Below the pieces are notes generated by a model. It was not told the DNA's origin. It saw only the letters and a program-made list of their open reading frames with translations, and ran no database searches. Source: Azorinus chamasolen (lineage: Eukaryota; Mollusca; Bivalvia; Cardiida; Solecurtidae). Taken from it: 64,000 nt of DNA. Position 1 is the first letter of the stretch, and every line of letters begins with the position of its first letter. Of the stretch, positions 10,659 through 22,375 are shown in pieces. The stretch is taken from positions 35,058,109 to 35,122,108 of the forward strand of contig OY755244.1 of the NCBI GenBank assembly GCA_963576725.1, given 5' to 3'. Both the position numbers and the translations under genes were made by a program.

Positions 10659-13600
10659 CTGTAATCAAAATGAAACAATACATGTATGTAACAGATCAAG
10701 CATTTTACCATCGAGCCATATATGGTTAACCCTTTACTCCATAAATACGCCGTTCTACGCATTTGCAAACTGAGTAGATCCAGATCAGACTGTTCCTATT
10801 GGAGGACAGGGACATTCCAGTGAGGCAGCACTATAACTTGTCTCAAGCGGGTGTCGTCTGCAAATAACTGAAATACTGTTGGTCGGACGTAAAACCAAAC
10901 TCACTCACTCATATAAACGCATTTGAAAACAGTGTACACCCAGATCAGACGGCTCCTATAAGAGCCGTCTGATCAGGATATGCTGTGTTTATCTGAATTT
11001 CCATTGAAAAGTTTACATTTTGAAAATCCAGCTAATAAATATTCATGACATCATTATTTCTTACATGAATATTGAACAGGGAAAGGGTTAAGCAACAATT
11101 TGCTTTTTAAAAGTCCTGTGTTGATAGATTGTTTCATACCTGCGTCTACAGTCACATTCACTGATCGTCCTTCGAGGGTCTTTACCATACCAGACGACAG
11201 TCCAGCACTGTAATCCGCCCCCTGAACCACGTGGTACTTCAGCACGGCTGAGAAAACAAATTGAATACACTGTTACCTCGTTTACCATTTATTTCTCGTT
11301 TTCCACGTGCTTTGTAAATGTCAAATTTGTTGATTGGCGGTTTGTGTCCAACTTTAAAGTTGGCGATATTTTTGTAGCTATTGCACATACATATAGTCCG
11401 ACAGGGAATTCCTGACAGTTACGTCATAATTAGTTTACTTGTATATTCATATGACATGCTATTTATTAAAAGAGAAGACTGTGACTATTTGATTATGATG
11501 GTATGATTGCATGGATTGAGGAGTCTGTAGCCGAGTGGATAAAGGCGCTGTCATCCGAATCAAAATGTACCTGGTTCGAAACCCACATAAGTAAAATATT
11601 TTTTTCCTTTCTTGTTTGCCTCTACAACACATATGTCAAAAAACAGAAAGCAGGACCAAACAAAAACAGAAAAAAGATAAAAGAGAATAGATCCTATAGA
11701 GAAAATGTACTGACAAAAGTATATTAATATAAAATATTAAAACAACAAAGAAATAGAAGTGTAAACGCCGGTGAGTTTCGAACTCGGATAGCGCGCATGC
11801 AACGCCACATACGCGTCCTTTAGACCACGGAATCGGATATCCCATGGTGTAATGTTTGTCTTATTTATTAATTACCCCATTCACATCACATATTGAGGAA
11901 ACCCTGTCTATTTTTAGTTTCGTTATTGTGCTGACGTAACTGCCAGACCTAGTTTGTTTATCTATACAGGTAAAATTAGATCTTATGGCACACCTTTTGT
12001 TATCAATGTTTACAAACACTATAGGTATAAACACTTTATAATGCCCAGGTGGCCGCTGTAATAGTTTGGTTCGAATCGGTTTTGTTTTTATTGTTTTATT
12101 TTTGGAATGGGTAGTTTTATTTTTTCATATAGTTTGATTGGCGTATACATTTTTTTGGTATTTATTTTTTATTTTTCTCGCGACCACCGTTACAGGTATG
12201 TTTTGTTTACATTTTAAGTAGGCCATGTTGGTGTGCCATAATATCTAATTTGGACTGTACTTCAAACATGGCACGCATGTGCGAATATTTTTAGTAAAGA
12301 CTTATTAAGTCAAGGACATATATCAAGGCCACAGTTCAAATTACGGGTCAAATTTATATTGGCGATAATCGGGAGCATAATGTTTCACACACATCTTGTT
12401 TTATTGAGTGGCTGTTTATATTTTGAGTGACTGGTTTAGGATGTTTTACATAAGCTCTATTGCACGCGTAATTATTTAACTGTTGTTAAAAATTGAGTTG
12501 ATTTTCAGTAGAACCTGTCCATCTGCAAACAGAGTACGTTGAGGTACGAATAAGGAGAAACATTATTTCACTTAAAGACATTCCCCTGGCCGGCTTGGGT
12601 CTTTACAGCTAACCTGTGAAAAAGCATGCGGCACATGGTAAGAGCTATAGCAGTTTGCCTGTCAAGAACCACTGGAGCGTTCCATGTGAGGCCCGTCTCT
12701 TACATTTGATGATTTGGAAATGATTATTTTGTCACTAATGCAGTATATGTTTTTATTTTTTATTATGCTCCCTGAAACTATAAGAAGGAGCATATAGGCC
12801 CCGCTTTGTCCGTTCGGCCTGTGAATGTCTTCTAAAGTGCTCAACCTACATTCATGACACTCCACATACAAATATATCTCATTGAGATCAAGTGCAGGGT
12901 GCAGGGGTTAAATTAGAACTTTCTGAGCAGTATTTACATATTCTGATAGACCTTGTTGGGAGAAAAGGCAGCTGTGTCCAAGGATAATATTTCTGTGGGA
13001 CATCTCTTTTGGAAGTATTGCCCTATGTAATCTGTCTTTTTTTCACTGAAAGTACTTGACCCACACTAACGAAAAATCATATTTCAGCAATTCTTTACCG
13101 AGAGATGTTTTCAGCTCCAAGTGGGATATCGGGCATAAAAAATACACCTACGTAGGGCGAAACAGTATGGAAAACAGGGGTCTGGTCCACTCCATGGACA
13201 CAATCGTTGGTCATAATAATTCCAAAGAAAGGAGACCTTCACACACATTCACACAGACACACTGTTCCCATTAAACGCGTTTATGCTAAAACGATTATTT
13301 CCATTGCAAACAGTTAGGAGCCAGATCAGACGCCGGGTAACCCGGCGTCTGATCAGGCTCCAAACGGTTTGCCACTCAGATAAAAAAATCTTAAGATATT
13401 TCAACAAGGTGTATTTTTCTACATTTTACTTCAATGCATTTGCGTACAGATACGTTTAAACGGGAATTGATAACGTTTTCTCCACTGTACAAACAAACAT
13501 GGCATGTATATATGAACGCCAGCTCTACAAGACAAAATTGAATTCTCAGCTTTATTTAGGGCGCCTTTGAACATATTATAGCTCTCCTCCACTGCAGGTT

Positions 13601-16600
13601 AAATGGATTCTACTGCAGGCCAAATGTCCAGAGTTTTATCTCTGATATACATATATGAAAGCGCTCATGTTTTTTAATGTATTTAATCCTTATAAAATAT
13701 TCATCTGCTAAATTGCTTGTCTGCTTCAAATGTGAAAGTGCTTCATAGTTTGTAAAGATTTGTGAAAATGTTGTCTGTCAAATAGCTTGGATCCAGATAA
13801 GATGCCGGGTTACTTGACGTCTCATCTGGACCCAACCTGTTTGCATATGGCCCTTTGTTTGTTAGTGGTAGGCTTCTTAAGGGTTGAACTTCTATTGGGT
13901 TCTGACCAACAATGGTATTTTGAGTGTGTTCCCCTTGACTAATTGTATGTCAGGGCCTCTCTAGACAGAATGAGACGGCTTGCCATATTTTGCACACTTG
14001 TATCATGCTTTTACTGTTACTTTCACGCCTATTGAGAACAATGGGGGGGGGGGGAATCATTGAATGGACCTGGGTAATGTCTTTAATATGTAATATAGTC
14101 ACCGATAGATGTCGTTTCTACCACGTGGTCACACATGAATAGTTTTGTGTGTAGTATAGACAGTTTTAGACAGTGCAGCTTTTGACATGATATAGATCTG
14201 ACTTTTTTTTCAAAGAAAAATACCCCTTAAAAAGTTTACATTATAAAATGAGCTAATAAATATTCATGATGTCATTATTTCTCACATGAATACCGAACAG
14301 GGAAAGGGTTAACAGGCGTTATAGTACTTACCAATCAAAGCAGTCTGGTTGCTAAGCAAATCACTGAGGGCTCCGGCGGGTAGTCTGTCGAAAGCCTTGT
14401 TGTTTGGGGCAAACAGCGTGAACGGTCCGTCCCCTAAAATCACATTCATGTACATAATATTTACAATACAGTAATGCTTCTCTTCATCTGGATGAGCTAT
14501 CTCTTGAGTAATTCTAGACAGGCAAATGCAAAAGTATAAACGCCACTTGAGTAATTGTACACGGGTAAATACCAAGTATAACCACCACTCGAGTAATTCT
14601 AGACGGACAAATGCTAAGTAAAAACGCAACTTGAGTAATTCTAGACAGGTAAATGCCAAAAATAAACGCCACTTAAGTAATTTCCAGGTATAAATGTCAC
14701 TTAAGTAAGTCTAGACAAGTAAATGCCAAGTATAAACGCAACCTGAGTTATTCTAGACAAGTACATGCCAAGGTCACTTGAGTAATTCTAGACAGATAAA
14801 TGTAAAGTATAAACATACTAGTAATAACCAAACCATTTCAAAACAACAAGGCGCAATATCACGTTGATATTCCCCTGACTCAAAGTGTTTTTAATGCATT
14901 TGTTTGTCGTTCAAAAGGGATGATACTGCTATACATGCCATCAAATTGTCAAATTTGGGATTGGTGTGGTTATTAAGTGTAATTATTAAGTGGGTCATTT
15001 GGTCTCTGAACTGTTATAGTATAAACAAGATCCTACAAGAAAGGATTGGAAACAAAAGATATGAACATTTCAATTACATGTAGTCCTCAAATATAAAATT
15101 ATCTTTTTTCCTATATGAAGTTAACCCATTATTGTCCAGTGTTCATTAAACGGACAGGCAAACAGTGTAGACCCCTAAGATCTGGATCCACTGTTTGCTA
15201 AACCCATCAATGTCAATGGCTTATTCTACCTGTCTTAAGCCGCCATCATAAGAAGTCTAATTATGGGTCTGGTCTAATTATTGGTCTGGTCTGGTCTAAT
15301 TATGAGTCTGATCTAATTATTGGTCTCGTCTGGTCTAATTATGGATCTGGTCTAATTATGGGTCTGTAAGACAGACGGGAGCTTAATGCAGGTCAAACGT
15401 CACAAAATATTCATCAAACCCTATGTTGTGACCACTCTTTAGAGTGGTCAAGGCATAGAGTTTGGTATACCAAAGAAATGAAGAAAAATATTTAGAATTA
15501 CGCATTATATCTGGACCTCTGGTCTAGTCTGGATCCAAGCCGTGTACAAAAGTTAGCGGGTGTTCACCCAAACTATACCATTATGGTACGTCGTTGTACA
15601 CGTTTTAGTGTTGCGATGCCGAAAAAATCATTTTAATACAGCGCAGCCCCTCTAAACCGGACGTTAAATTTAGTGAAGTTATCAGTTTTGAAGGCAGATG
15701 ACAGCTTAATGCAGGGTGAAAGGGCATCGTACGATCTTTAAACAGCCACCTGCCTAAAAGTATCTAAATTCTTCTCTGCCATAAATAATTCCTGTTTAGA
15801 GGGGGTTTACTGTGATATATCTTACCACTAAGAGGTCCGGCTAGCTGGGCCTGAGCTACGGCATACAAAAGGGTGCTCAACTGCGGGGTAACTGCAACAA
15901 CATTTGGGATAGGGCCCGTGGGCAGTGGGAACATCACGTGATCGATTACGTGGATGACGCCATTACTAGCCAACTGGTCCGCTCTGGTCACCATAGCGCC
16001 ATCTACTGTCACAATCTTTAAAGATCATATAGCATTTCAGTAAACGTTGTCCCTTTGTATTTAGGATTCAATTACTCAAAATCCTTCGGAATATGTACAT
16101 TAGAACCTGTCCTAAGCGTTCATTCATTTATTGAATATACAGTAAAACCTCGATTATTCGAATTTTCGTTATAGAAGAATTTAGACCCTTTTAGGCAGGT
16201 GGCTGCTTAATGCATGGTGAAAGTCATGCAGAAAGCTCCTAGAGGAGCTTTCTGCATGACTTTCACCATGCATTAAGTTGCCACCTGTCTTAAAGATCGA
16301 TAATAATACGTATTTTAGTGTTCGGATAATCGAAGTTTTAATATATTAGTCTTAAAAGGCAGGTGAATGCTAAATGCACTGTAAAAGTAATGCAGGAAGA
16401 ATTTTCTGTATTGCTTTTGACATACATTAACTCATTCTTTCCTAGGCTATTTTTAGACCCAACCTTTTTTGAATTAATCTACCGAAAAGGAGCATTAACT
16501 AGATAAAAGGAAATTTTTAGAATTTTGTAGTTTGAAACCATTGTGATAAATAGAGCATTTGCTCCTATAGGTTTCACAATGTGGATTTTATAGAGGCGCA

Positions 16601-19600
16601 AAAATGCGTCACTAGGGGGTAATGTGTTAAGCTACCACTTGCCTTACATACCCATACTTAGACCTCCTTTTTTATGGCCGCTTAAGACAGGTTAGACCTA
16701 TATATTTATACGTATGTGGCTCTGTGATGCATATTATACATGTGAAGAATCCTACTGAAACTGTCTGAACTTAACGCTTCCATATTTAGCGATTTTGAAC
16801 CAAATTTTCGATTTACCATACCATACATTTAATGGCAGCAAGAACATTAATTAGATTGTTACAACAGCACATGGACAAAGGAGTTTTTGGCCACGGCAGA
16901 CACTGTAGAATTCTACCTATATCATATCATAAGCAAACAGAGAATACCATGATCTGGATCTACTCTGTTTGCAAAACCGTAGAAAGGCGTTTAATGATTA
17001 TGGAGTAAATGGTTGAATTCAATTAAAATTTTAGTCATAGTCACAATTCACACACTCGTGCACTATTAGGAAATCAATATGGCTTGGGAGGGGGGGGGGG
17101 GGGGGGGATAAATATGGCTGAAATCAGCCCTGTGTGAAGGTAAAAAAGTAACCGTTGCAGATTGATCAATTTGTTGGCAAATAAAGCTAAATATAATTAT
17201 TATCGTACAGATGCTTATTATTCAGTTAACCCTTTCTCTGTTCTGTGTTTATTCCAATTTCAATACCTACTGAATATTCCTAGGCAAAGTTGCTATAAAG
17301 AACTATGGAAGTTGGAACACTGTAGATATTTTAGAAAGCAAAGAAACAGATCTATTAAATTCTATTAGCAAACAGAGCAGACCCTGATCAGACGGCTCCT
17401 TACGATCTGGGTCTACTCTGTTTGCAAATGCGTGAAAAGACGTTTATACGAGGGAAAGGGTTAAGAACGGGTAAAAACTGCAGCAAGACTACCTAATATC
17501 GACAATAAATGATTACCCCCAATTTTGATCAGTGTATTGGTTAAATCAGCGAAACCAATAAAATTAAATGCACCTCAGTGATACTTCACTTTGTTTAATC
17601 ACTTCCCTGTTTAATATTCATTTAAGAAAGGATGACGTCATGCATATTAATTATCTGTATTTTTCTAATGGCATATATATATTTTCAGGAGTTTATCAAA
17701 TTGATAGAAACTGTAAAATTAGGTTTATCTATAACATTTAACAAGCAAACAGAGCAGACCCTGACCAGACGGCTCCTACAGGAGCCGTCTGAATTGGGCT
17801 TACTCTGTTTGCAAATTCACGAAAAAGCGTTTATATGAAGGAAAGTATTCAGCTTCACTTCATAGACGTCAATCGTCTAACATGACTGCACAATTATTAC
17901 ACCTTTTATTAAAATCATGCGTGTTACAAGCTTCTATAGAGTTCTGCCACTTTGAGATCAGGTACTTACCATGGAGTTGTATATATTGACTCTAATCTTT
18001 AAACCAGTGTCCAGTGATGAAACTAACATGTTGTCTCTCAGTTGGGAGGACATTGTAGATCCATCTACGGCATGGAACATAAGTACCTTCTTCAGTAAGT
18101 CATTGTCCTTCGCCAGGGCCGCCTTGACGTCATCAGGGAGCGCGTTGAAGGCAGCGTTGGTAGGAGCAAATATCGTGAAAGGGCCTGTGGACCGAGCGTA
18201 TCAATTAATCGTTTAGTGAAAAATGCAGTACATTAGAAAATATCTTAACCCATTCTCGCCTACTGACGCATTTTTACGCCTCTGTAAAACTCATTGCTTA
18301 AACCATTGTGATAAATAGAGCATTTGCTCCATAGGAGCAAATGCTCTATTTATCATAATGGTTTTAACACTACACAATTCTAAAATTCTTCTTTTCTATA
18401 GTTCATGCTCCTTTTCGGTAGATTAATTCAAATAGATGGGGTCTAAGAATAGTCTAGGAAGTAATTAGTTAGGTTACCACATGCGCGAATTTCTAAGTGT
18501 CGGTATTTAACACACAAGTGCCCAGTGTACCTTAAAGGACATAGGCAAACAGTGTAGACCCAGATCAGAGGCCCCGTGAAGGAGCCCCCTGGTCAGGATC
18601 TGCATTGTTTGCTAAACCCATTAATGTCAATGGGTTATACCAGTAAATATTTTGTTTGCTGTGTCTCATCCACATGAAAAAAAATGGACGGGTTACAAAG
18701 TAAGTTCTTGACGGGGTTTCTGAAAAGTATATATATGGGAACAAGTTGGTTAACCCTTTCCCTCATATAAACGTGTTTTCACGCATTTGCAAACAGAGTA
18801 GACCCATATCAGACGGCTCCTATAGGAGCCGTCTGATCAGGGTCTGCTCTGTTTGCTAATGGAATTTGAAAGATGTGTGTCTTAACTTGTATCTCTGAAA
18901 CCGCAAGTGCTAGAATCACCAAAAATACACAGGAATGTTAACCAGCATGAGTTGTTGTGCATCTTGAATTTTTGAATTGTATCCCCCTGATAATTGTTGA
19001 GTTATGATATGCTATGATATGATAACTTAAAATTAGACAAACTTTGTGTCACGTGTATCTCTGAAGCCAGTAGGACTAGAGTCACAAAACTTCACAGGAA
19101 TGTTGACCTGCACAAGTTGTTGTGCACCTGGCATTTTTTAATTGCCCCCCCACCCCCCTTGATAACTTTGGACAAACTTTGTGTTGCACATATCTCTAGA
19201 ACCAGTAGGGCTAGAGTCACCAAACTTCACAGGAATGTTGACCTGCATAAGTTGTTGTGCACCTGGCATTTTTGGATCGTCTCCCCCTGATAACCTTGGA
19301 CAAACTTTGTGTTGCACATATCTCTGTAACCACTAGGGCTAGATTAACCAAACGTCACAGGAATATTGACCAGCACGAGTAGTTGTGCACCTTGGGTTTT
19401 GAATTGTCTCCCTCTGATAACTTTGGACAAACTTTGTTGCACGTATCTCTGTAACCACTAAGGCTAGAGTCACCAAACGTCACAGGAATGTTGACCAGAT
19501 GTGCACTTTCGGTTTTTGAATTGTCTCCCCTGATAACTTTCGAGTTACAGACATTAGACATTACACTTGTGTATTGGGAAGAGGATGAAGGGGGGCATCT

Positions 19601-19905
19601 GTTTTTGTGACAAAAATAAACATCTCGTTGTAATTTGCTTGTATTGGTATATATGATTCTACACCGTCAGAAAGCGAACCTTTCTTAAAAACGCCGTTCT
19701 GTTGACATGTTTGGTAAAAATGTGTAGAGTGTTAAACAAATGATATATAGAGCTTACCTTGATTGGCGAGAACTTGGTCAAGACCAGCAGTGCGCAGATA
19801 CTGTACGAGAGTTGTCGCCCCTAGGTCTGTGGCGAGCTGAACAAGGTTTTTATCTGCAGCCAGCGCTGCAGAGATCAGACTTGCTAACAAAATATACTTG
19901 TACAT
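10558..19905 (-). CDS. Secreted two-domain fasciclin (FAS1) protein, 6 exons
   Basis: Spliced gene, 864 nt coding, 287 aa. Exons in transcript order: 19905-19758, 18184-17970, 16015-15826, 14433-14332, 11247-11140, 10658-10558. All introns are GT-AG and all joins keep frame. Residues 1-16 (MYKYILLASLISAALA) form a signal peptide, followed by ADKNLVQLATDLG. FAS1 domain 1 has the H1 motif GPFTIFAPTNAAFNALP and ends in NGVIHVIDHVMFPLP. Domain 2 has GDGPFTLFAPNNKAFDRLP, the YHVVQGADY segment and ends in NGVIHEIDNVLLPP. FAS1 domains are cell-adhesion or extracellular-matrix modules (periostin, TGFBI and many mollusc secreted proteins). No GPI signal or membrane segment is visible, so a soluble secreted matrix or haemolymph protein is likely. 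The exact role is unknown. Introns carry many MITEs. Assignment to FAS1 is very sure; the start is supported by the signal peptide and an upstream TATA box. Confidence 0.93.
10726..10803 (+). mobile_element. Left half of a family C MITE ending at the apex
   Basis: TTAACCCTTTACTCCATA through CAGACTGTTCCTATTGGAG; SINE sequence follows. Confidence 0.8.
10804..10912 (+). mobile_element. 3' fragment of the (ACTC)n SINE
   Basis: Body end and ACTC tail of the SINE, fused directly at its 5' end to the left half of a family C MITE. Confidence 0.8.
10912..11091 (+). mobile_element. Hybrid B/C MITE in FAS1 intron 5
   Basis: Family B-like left shell (CATATAAACGCATTTG), common hairpin core, family C-like TGACATCATTATTTCTTAC shell, and a family B right end GAACAGGGAAAGGGTTAA. 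Similar hybrids lie at 14195-14312 and 17598-17848. Confidence 0.75.
11140..11247 (-). CDS. FAS1 gene exon 5 (domain 2 YH segment)
   Basis: Acceptor TTTTCTCAG|CC and donor GCAG|GTATG. It encodes VLKYHVVQGADYSAGL and KTLEGRSVNVTVDAG, including the conserved Tyr-His pair of FAS1 domains. Length is 108 nt, phase 1 in and out. Confidence 0.93.
11521..11590 (+). other. tRNA-like sequence (Ser/Leu-type length)
   Basis: TAGCCGAGTGG (box A) and TGGTTCGAAACC (box B) are 40 bp apart with a long middle part. The acceptor stem does not close by eye. It is probably a SINE head or pseudogene. Confidence 0.45.
11768..11848 (-). other. tRNA-like sequence
   Basis: Minus strand: TGGTCTAAAGGACGCG (box A-like) and GAGTTCGAAACTC (perfect T-arm). 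The acceptor stem is not clearly paired. A tRNA pseudogene or SINE head. Confidence 0.45.
11971..12253. mobile_element. MITE-like element with GGCACACC inverted ends
   Basis: AAATTAGATCTTATGGCACACC at the left and GGTGTGCCATAATATCTAATTT at the right (23-bp ends, few mismatches; given here within length limits). The interior is T-rich, without ORF. Confidence 0.55.
12256..13270. other. No gene seen
   Basis: Holds TATGCTCCCTGAAACTATAA-type dispersed repeat sequence near 12770-12960; the frame at 13056-13274 has no recognisable domain. Two short relatives of the B/C core with GCCGGGTAACCCGGC or GCCGGGTTACTTGACG apices follow at about 13305-13375 and 13790-13850. Confidence 0.5.
14195..14312 (+). 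mobile_element. Right part of a hybrid B/C MITE in FAS1 intron 4
   Basis: Contains ATTCATGATGTCATTATTTC and ends GAACAGGGAAAGGGTTAA, 19 nt from the exon 4 donor. Confidence 0.75.
14332..14433 (-). CDS. FAS1 gene exon 4 (domain 2 H1 motif)
   Basis: Acceptor ATTTTAG|GG and donor ATTG|GTAAGT. It encodes DGPFTLFAPNNKAFDRLP and AGALSDLLSNQTALIG. Length is 102 nt, phase 1 in and out. A MITE terminus lies 19 nt into the following intron. Confidence 0.93.
14500..14815. repeat. Minisatellite in FAS1 intron 4
   Basis: About eight units of roughly 44 bp with GAGTAATTCTAGACAGG, AAATGCCAAGTATAAACGC. It creates a spurious Leu-rich reading frame on the minus strand next to exon 4. Confidence 0.85.
15236..15372. 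repeat. GGTCTAATTAT tandem repeat
   Basis: Irregular repeats of GGTCTGGTCTAATTATG within a degraded family E element. Confidence 0.75.
15640..15812. mobile_element. Family H-like MITE in FAS1 intron 3
   Basis: CAGCGCAGCCCCTCTAAACC to TTTAGAGGGGGTTTACTG; diverged arms. Its end is 13 nt from the exon 3 donor. Confidence 0.7.
15826..16015 (-). CDS. FAS1 gene exon 3 (end of domain 1, start of domain 2)
   Basis: Acceptor CTTTAAAG|ATT and donor AGTG|GTAAG. It encodes IVTVDGAMVTRADQLASNG and VIHVIDHVMFPLPTG (the H2-like end of domain 1), a short linker, then VAVTPQLSTLLYAVAQAQL, the first helices of domain 2. The acceptor lacks a strong pyrimidine tract. Length is 190 nt, phase 0 in and phase 1 out. 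Confidence 0.9.
16098..16699. mobile_element. Family E element with two nested MITEs
   Basis: Left end TAGAACCTGTCCTAAGCG, right end GCTTAAGACAGGTTAGACC. It holds a family K element (16140-16343, CAGTAAAACCTCGATTATTC with its own hairpin) and the family A copy at 16427-16630. Confidence 0.8.
16427..16630. mobile_element. Family A MITE nested in family E
   Basis: Inserted in the TTAA of the family E right arm (GCATTAAGCTACCAC). One arm of the hairpin is truncated after the apex. Confidence 0.85.
17226..17464 (-). mobile_element. Family B hairpin MITE in FAS1 intron 2
   Basis: Reverse copy, TTAACCCTTTCTCTGTTC to GAGGGAAAGGGTTAA. Confidence 0.85.
17598..17848 (-). mobile_element. Hybrid B/C MITE (reverse) in FAS1 intron 2
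   Basis: Starts CACTTCCCTGTTTAATATTC, contains GGATGACGTCATGCATATTA and the hairpin with CGGCTCCTACAGGAGCCG. Confidence 0.75.
17970..18184 (-). CDS. FAS1 gene exon 2 (domain 1 core)
   Basis: Acceptor CCACAG|GC and donor ATG|GTAAGT. The exon encodes the H1 motif TIFAPTNAAF, then LPDDVKAALAKDNDLLKKVL and FHAVDGSTMSSQL. In many FAS1 domains the FH motif reads YH. Length is 215 nt, phase 1 in and phase 0 out. Confidence 0.93.
18245..18471. mobile_element. Family A MITE in FAS1 intron 1
   Basis: Left end TTAACCCATTCTCGCC; the hairpin is nearly perfect; the right end is diverged. It lies 60 bp from the exon 2 acceptor. Confidence 0.8.
18750..18884 (+). mobile_element. Truncated family B MITE
   Basis: Left end and complete hairpin (apex CTCCTATAGGAG). 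The right shell stops at GTGTGTCTTAACTT, where a dispersed repeat begins. Confidence 0.8.
18886..19600. repeat. Dispersed tandem repeat in FAS1 intron 1
   Basis: Units of about 130-150 bp with TATCTCTGAAACC, GCTAGAGTCACCAAACTTCA, CAGGAATGTTGACC and TTGTTGTGCACCTGG. The same family fills 43260-44830. Confidence 0.85.
19758..19905 (-). CDS. FAS1 gene exon 1 (signal peptide and domain 1 start)
   Basis: ATG at 19905-19903, then the signal peptide and LVQLATDLGATTLVQYLRTAGL, the usual opening helix region of a FAS1 domain. The donor reads CAAG|GTAAG at 19757. The exon is 148 nt and ends in phase 1. Confidence 0.92.
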
Positions 19906-19977
19906 GTCGAATTGGTTCGCTTAAATCGCCGTTTAATACAAAATCTGCTAATGTCCAGTCTTGGTCTGTGTTATTTC

Positions 19978-19984
19978 TTATATA
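19978..19984 (-). promoter_or_regulatory. TATA box of the FAS1 gene
   Basis: TATATAA on the minus strand, about 73 nt upstream of the start codon. With the usual spacing it would start transcription near 19950 and leave a 5' UTR of roughly 45 nt. Confidence 0.6.
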
Positions 19985-20201
19985 CTGCATGATCACACAG
20001 GTGTTCACGTGATGTCCCGTTTAGTGATTCCGTCACGTTTAGAAGCTAACTGGAACCTCCAACATTGTATAACGTCTGGCCGACAAGTGACCTTTGATAA
20101 GATGGACTAAACGTTTAACATTAAATAATGGTGTCGACTCCAAGTCCCGTCTGTCGTATTTAAAAAAATCTATTTGCTTCTATATTTAAATCTTTTGTTA
20201 T

Positions 20202-20409
20202 TTAACTCATTCTATTTTTTAGACCCAACCTCTTGGAATAAACCTACCGAAAGGGGTATTTACTAGAGAAAAGGAAACTTTTAGAATTATGTAGTTTGAA
20301 ACAAGTGTGATAGAGCATTTTCTGAGCAAATACTCTACTTATCACAATGGTTTAAAAAAAGGACTTCTACAGAGTCGCCAAAATGCGTCAGTAGGAGGGG
20401 ATGAGTTAA
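20202..20409. mobile_element. Family A MITE upstream of the FAS1 gene
   Basis: TTAACTCATTCTATTTTT to GATGAGTTAA; the apex is partly deleted. Confidence 0.75.
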
Positions 20410-20541
20410 ATATACAAGTGAGATTGCGCTAACAGGATAAAGGTTAAATATATTTGTAACATAACTCTTCTTTATAGACACGTTTGTACATTATATTTAT
20501 TGCATGCAATTATTTTTCGGAAATCTCTCTATCGCGATCAG

Positions 20542-20774
20542 TTAACCCTTTCCTCCATATAAACACGGTTTCATGCATTTGCAAACAGAGAAGACCCGGA
20601 TCAGACGGCTTCTGACCAGGGTCTGCTCTGTTTGCTGATATGATTCGATAGATCTGTTTCTTTAGTTTCTAAAATGGCTACAATGTTCCACGTTACATAT
20701 TTCATTATAACTATTTTGTCCAAGAATATTCAGTAGGCATTGAACTTTGAAAAATAGAACATGGAAACGGTTAA
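20542..20774 (+). mobile_element. Family B MITE
   Basis: TTAACCCTTTCCTCCATA to ATGGAAACGGTTAA; the next family C copy starts in the same TTAA. Confidence 0.8.
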
Positions 20775-21213
20775 ACCTTTACTCCACAAAAATAGAATGA
20801 ACAAAATGCTGACAGCATCAATATTAATTAGATTTCAAAATGGCACATTAACCCGTGAAATGTTTGCCAACGTAGAAACTGTATAATCTTATCTATAGAA
20901 CCCCGCTAATGCGACCACTTAATGCGACCACTTAAACAAACATGGCTGTTTTCATAAGCAGGTGGTTGCTTAATGCAGGACGAAAGTTATGCAGAAAGCT
21001 CCTATAGGAGCTTTCTGCATAACTTTCGTCCTGCATTAAGCAACCACCTGCCCTTGCCACTGTGAATTATGCCCCTTTTTGGTGGTCGCATTAGTGGGGT
21101 TTTACTGTAGTTGCATAAACAAACCGAGCAGGCCCTGATCAGACGGTTCCTACTGAAGCCTTCTTATCCGAGTGTACTGCATAGAAAGACGAATTTATGG
21201 AGTAAAATGTAAA
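20771..21213 (-). mobile_element. Family C MITE with a nested family H element
   Basis: Outer TTAAACCTTTACTCCACA to GGAGTAAAATGTAA. A TA-flanked family H copy (20898-21108) separates ATAATCTTATCTA from GTTGCATAAACAAACCG. Confidence 0.8.
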
Positions 21214-21214
21214 A

Positions 21215-22199
21215 AGAAGCCAAAATGCGGTGTTAAAGACTGCAGCGCAATATAATTACAGAAAACTCCAAAACCAGTACTGTATTCTGTCTAATCATTA
21301 GTCTCTAGACCTTAAAATTGACAATGAATTACATGTATTTCATCTAAACTTTATGACAAAAGAGACGATTTTGATTTTAATATTGTAAATTTCCCTCATC
21401 TTGACGGAGATGTTCTCCGTGTTCCATCATATGGGGTGTTATATATATGTCTCAAATTATATAAGTTTCGCAAGAACATGTTCTTCTGTTGACGAATTTA
21501 ACAATCGGAATCACAGTTTAACTGAAAAGCTGATTAAAGCAAGGACATAGGTATCATAAACTAAGAAAAACATTCTCTAAATTTTATCACCTGTTGATAA
21601 GCATAATTTGCGTTATTGTGACACGGTATTTGACATCCGGAATTATATGGTGATGTGATTTACAAACATTGTAAAGTTATTGGACATATCAATTTTCTTA
21701 CTTTGTCAAATACGTTAAACGATTCATTAAAAAGGGACATAATCCTATAGGACTACACCATACTGCGTGTCTGGTTGTCAACCCTTACTATCTCGTTTTG
21801 TCGCACCCGTTATTGATACGTCTGTTTAGTAATGTTTACACTGTCTGTTAGGGTTTGGTGGAATAGTGTGAGGTCACTGGCCGTCCAAGGCGGAAATTCC
21901 ATCTTCACTCTAAAAAAAATTTGTGCGTCTCTTTTTGTGTTTTGATTGAGATGTACATCTGCTGTCCTTTTATTCATGGTGCTGTTCGGGCGGCTGTATG
22001 TTTACTATGTGGTGTTTCCTGCATGACCCGTATTATTTTGAAAACTGTAGACGCCGAGTAACACACATCACGTTTTCCGACCAGAAAATTAAGGTAGGCC
22101 TACAGTAGACGAGATTTTCTGTCGACGAAACTTTGTTCATCACGGCTGATGATATCAATTTGAGATTTGTTTCACATGTAGTATAAAGCCTTATTGTTT
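21215..22199. other. No feature seen
   Basis: Between the FAS1 gene 5' side and the next MITE; no exon-like frame or repeat recognised. Confidence 0.5.
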
Positions 22200-22375
22200 T
22201 AACCTTTTACCCCGTGAATTTTCATGAAAGAAATGATGACATCATAATCGCATATTTACACATGAAATGTTTCCAACGCAGAAACTGTAAAATCAGATCT
22301 ATATTATTCCAGAAGCAAACAGAAGATCATGTCTGATCAGGCGGCTCCTTTATGATATGGATGTGGTCGCCATGA

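Noticed and set aside
11521..11848. Two functional tRNA genes
   Set aside because: Box A and B are recognisable but acceptor stems do not pair by eye; better kept as tRNA-like relics or SINE heads until a tRNA covariance search is run.
13056..13274. 72-aa ORF starting MTHTNEKSYF
   Set aside because: No recognisable domain, no splice or promoter context and no second exon; a chance frame is the simplest reading.
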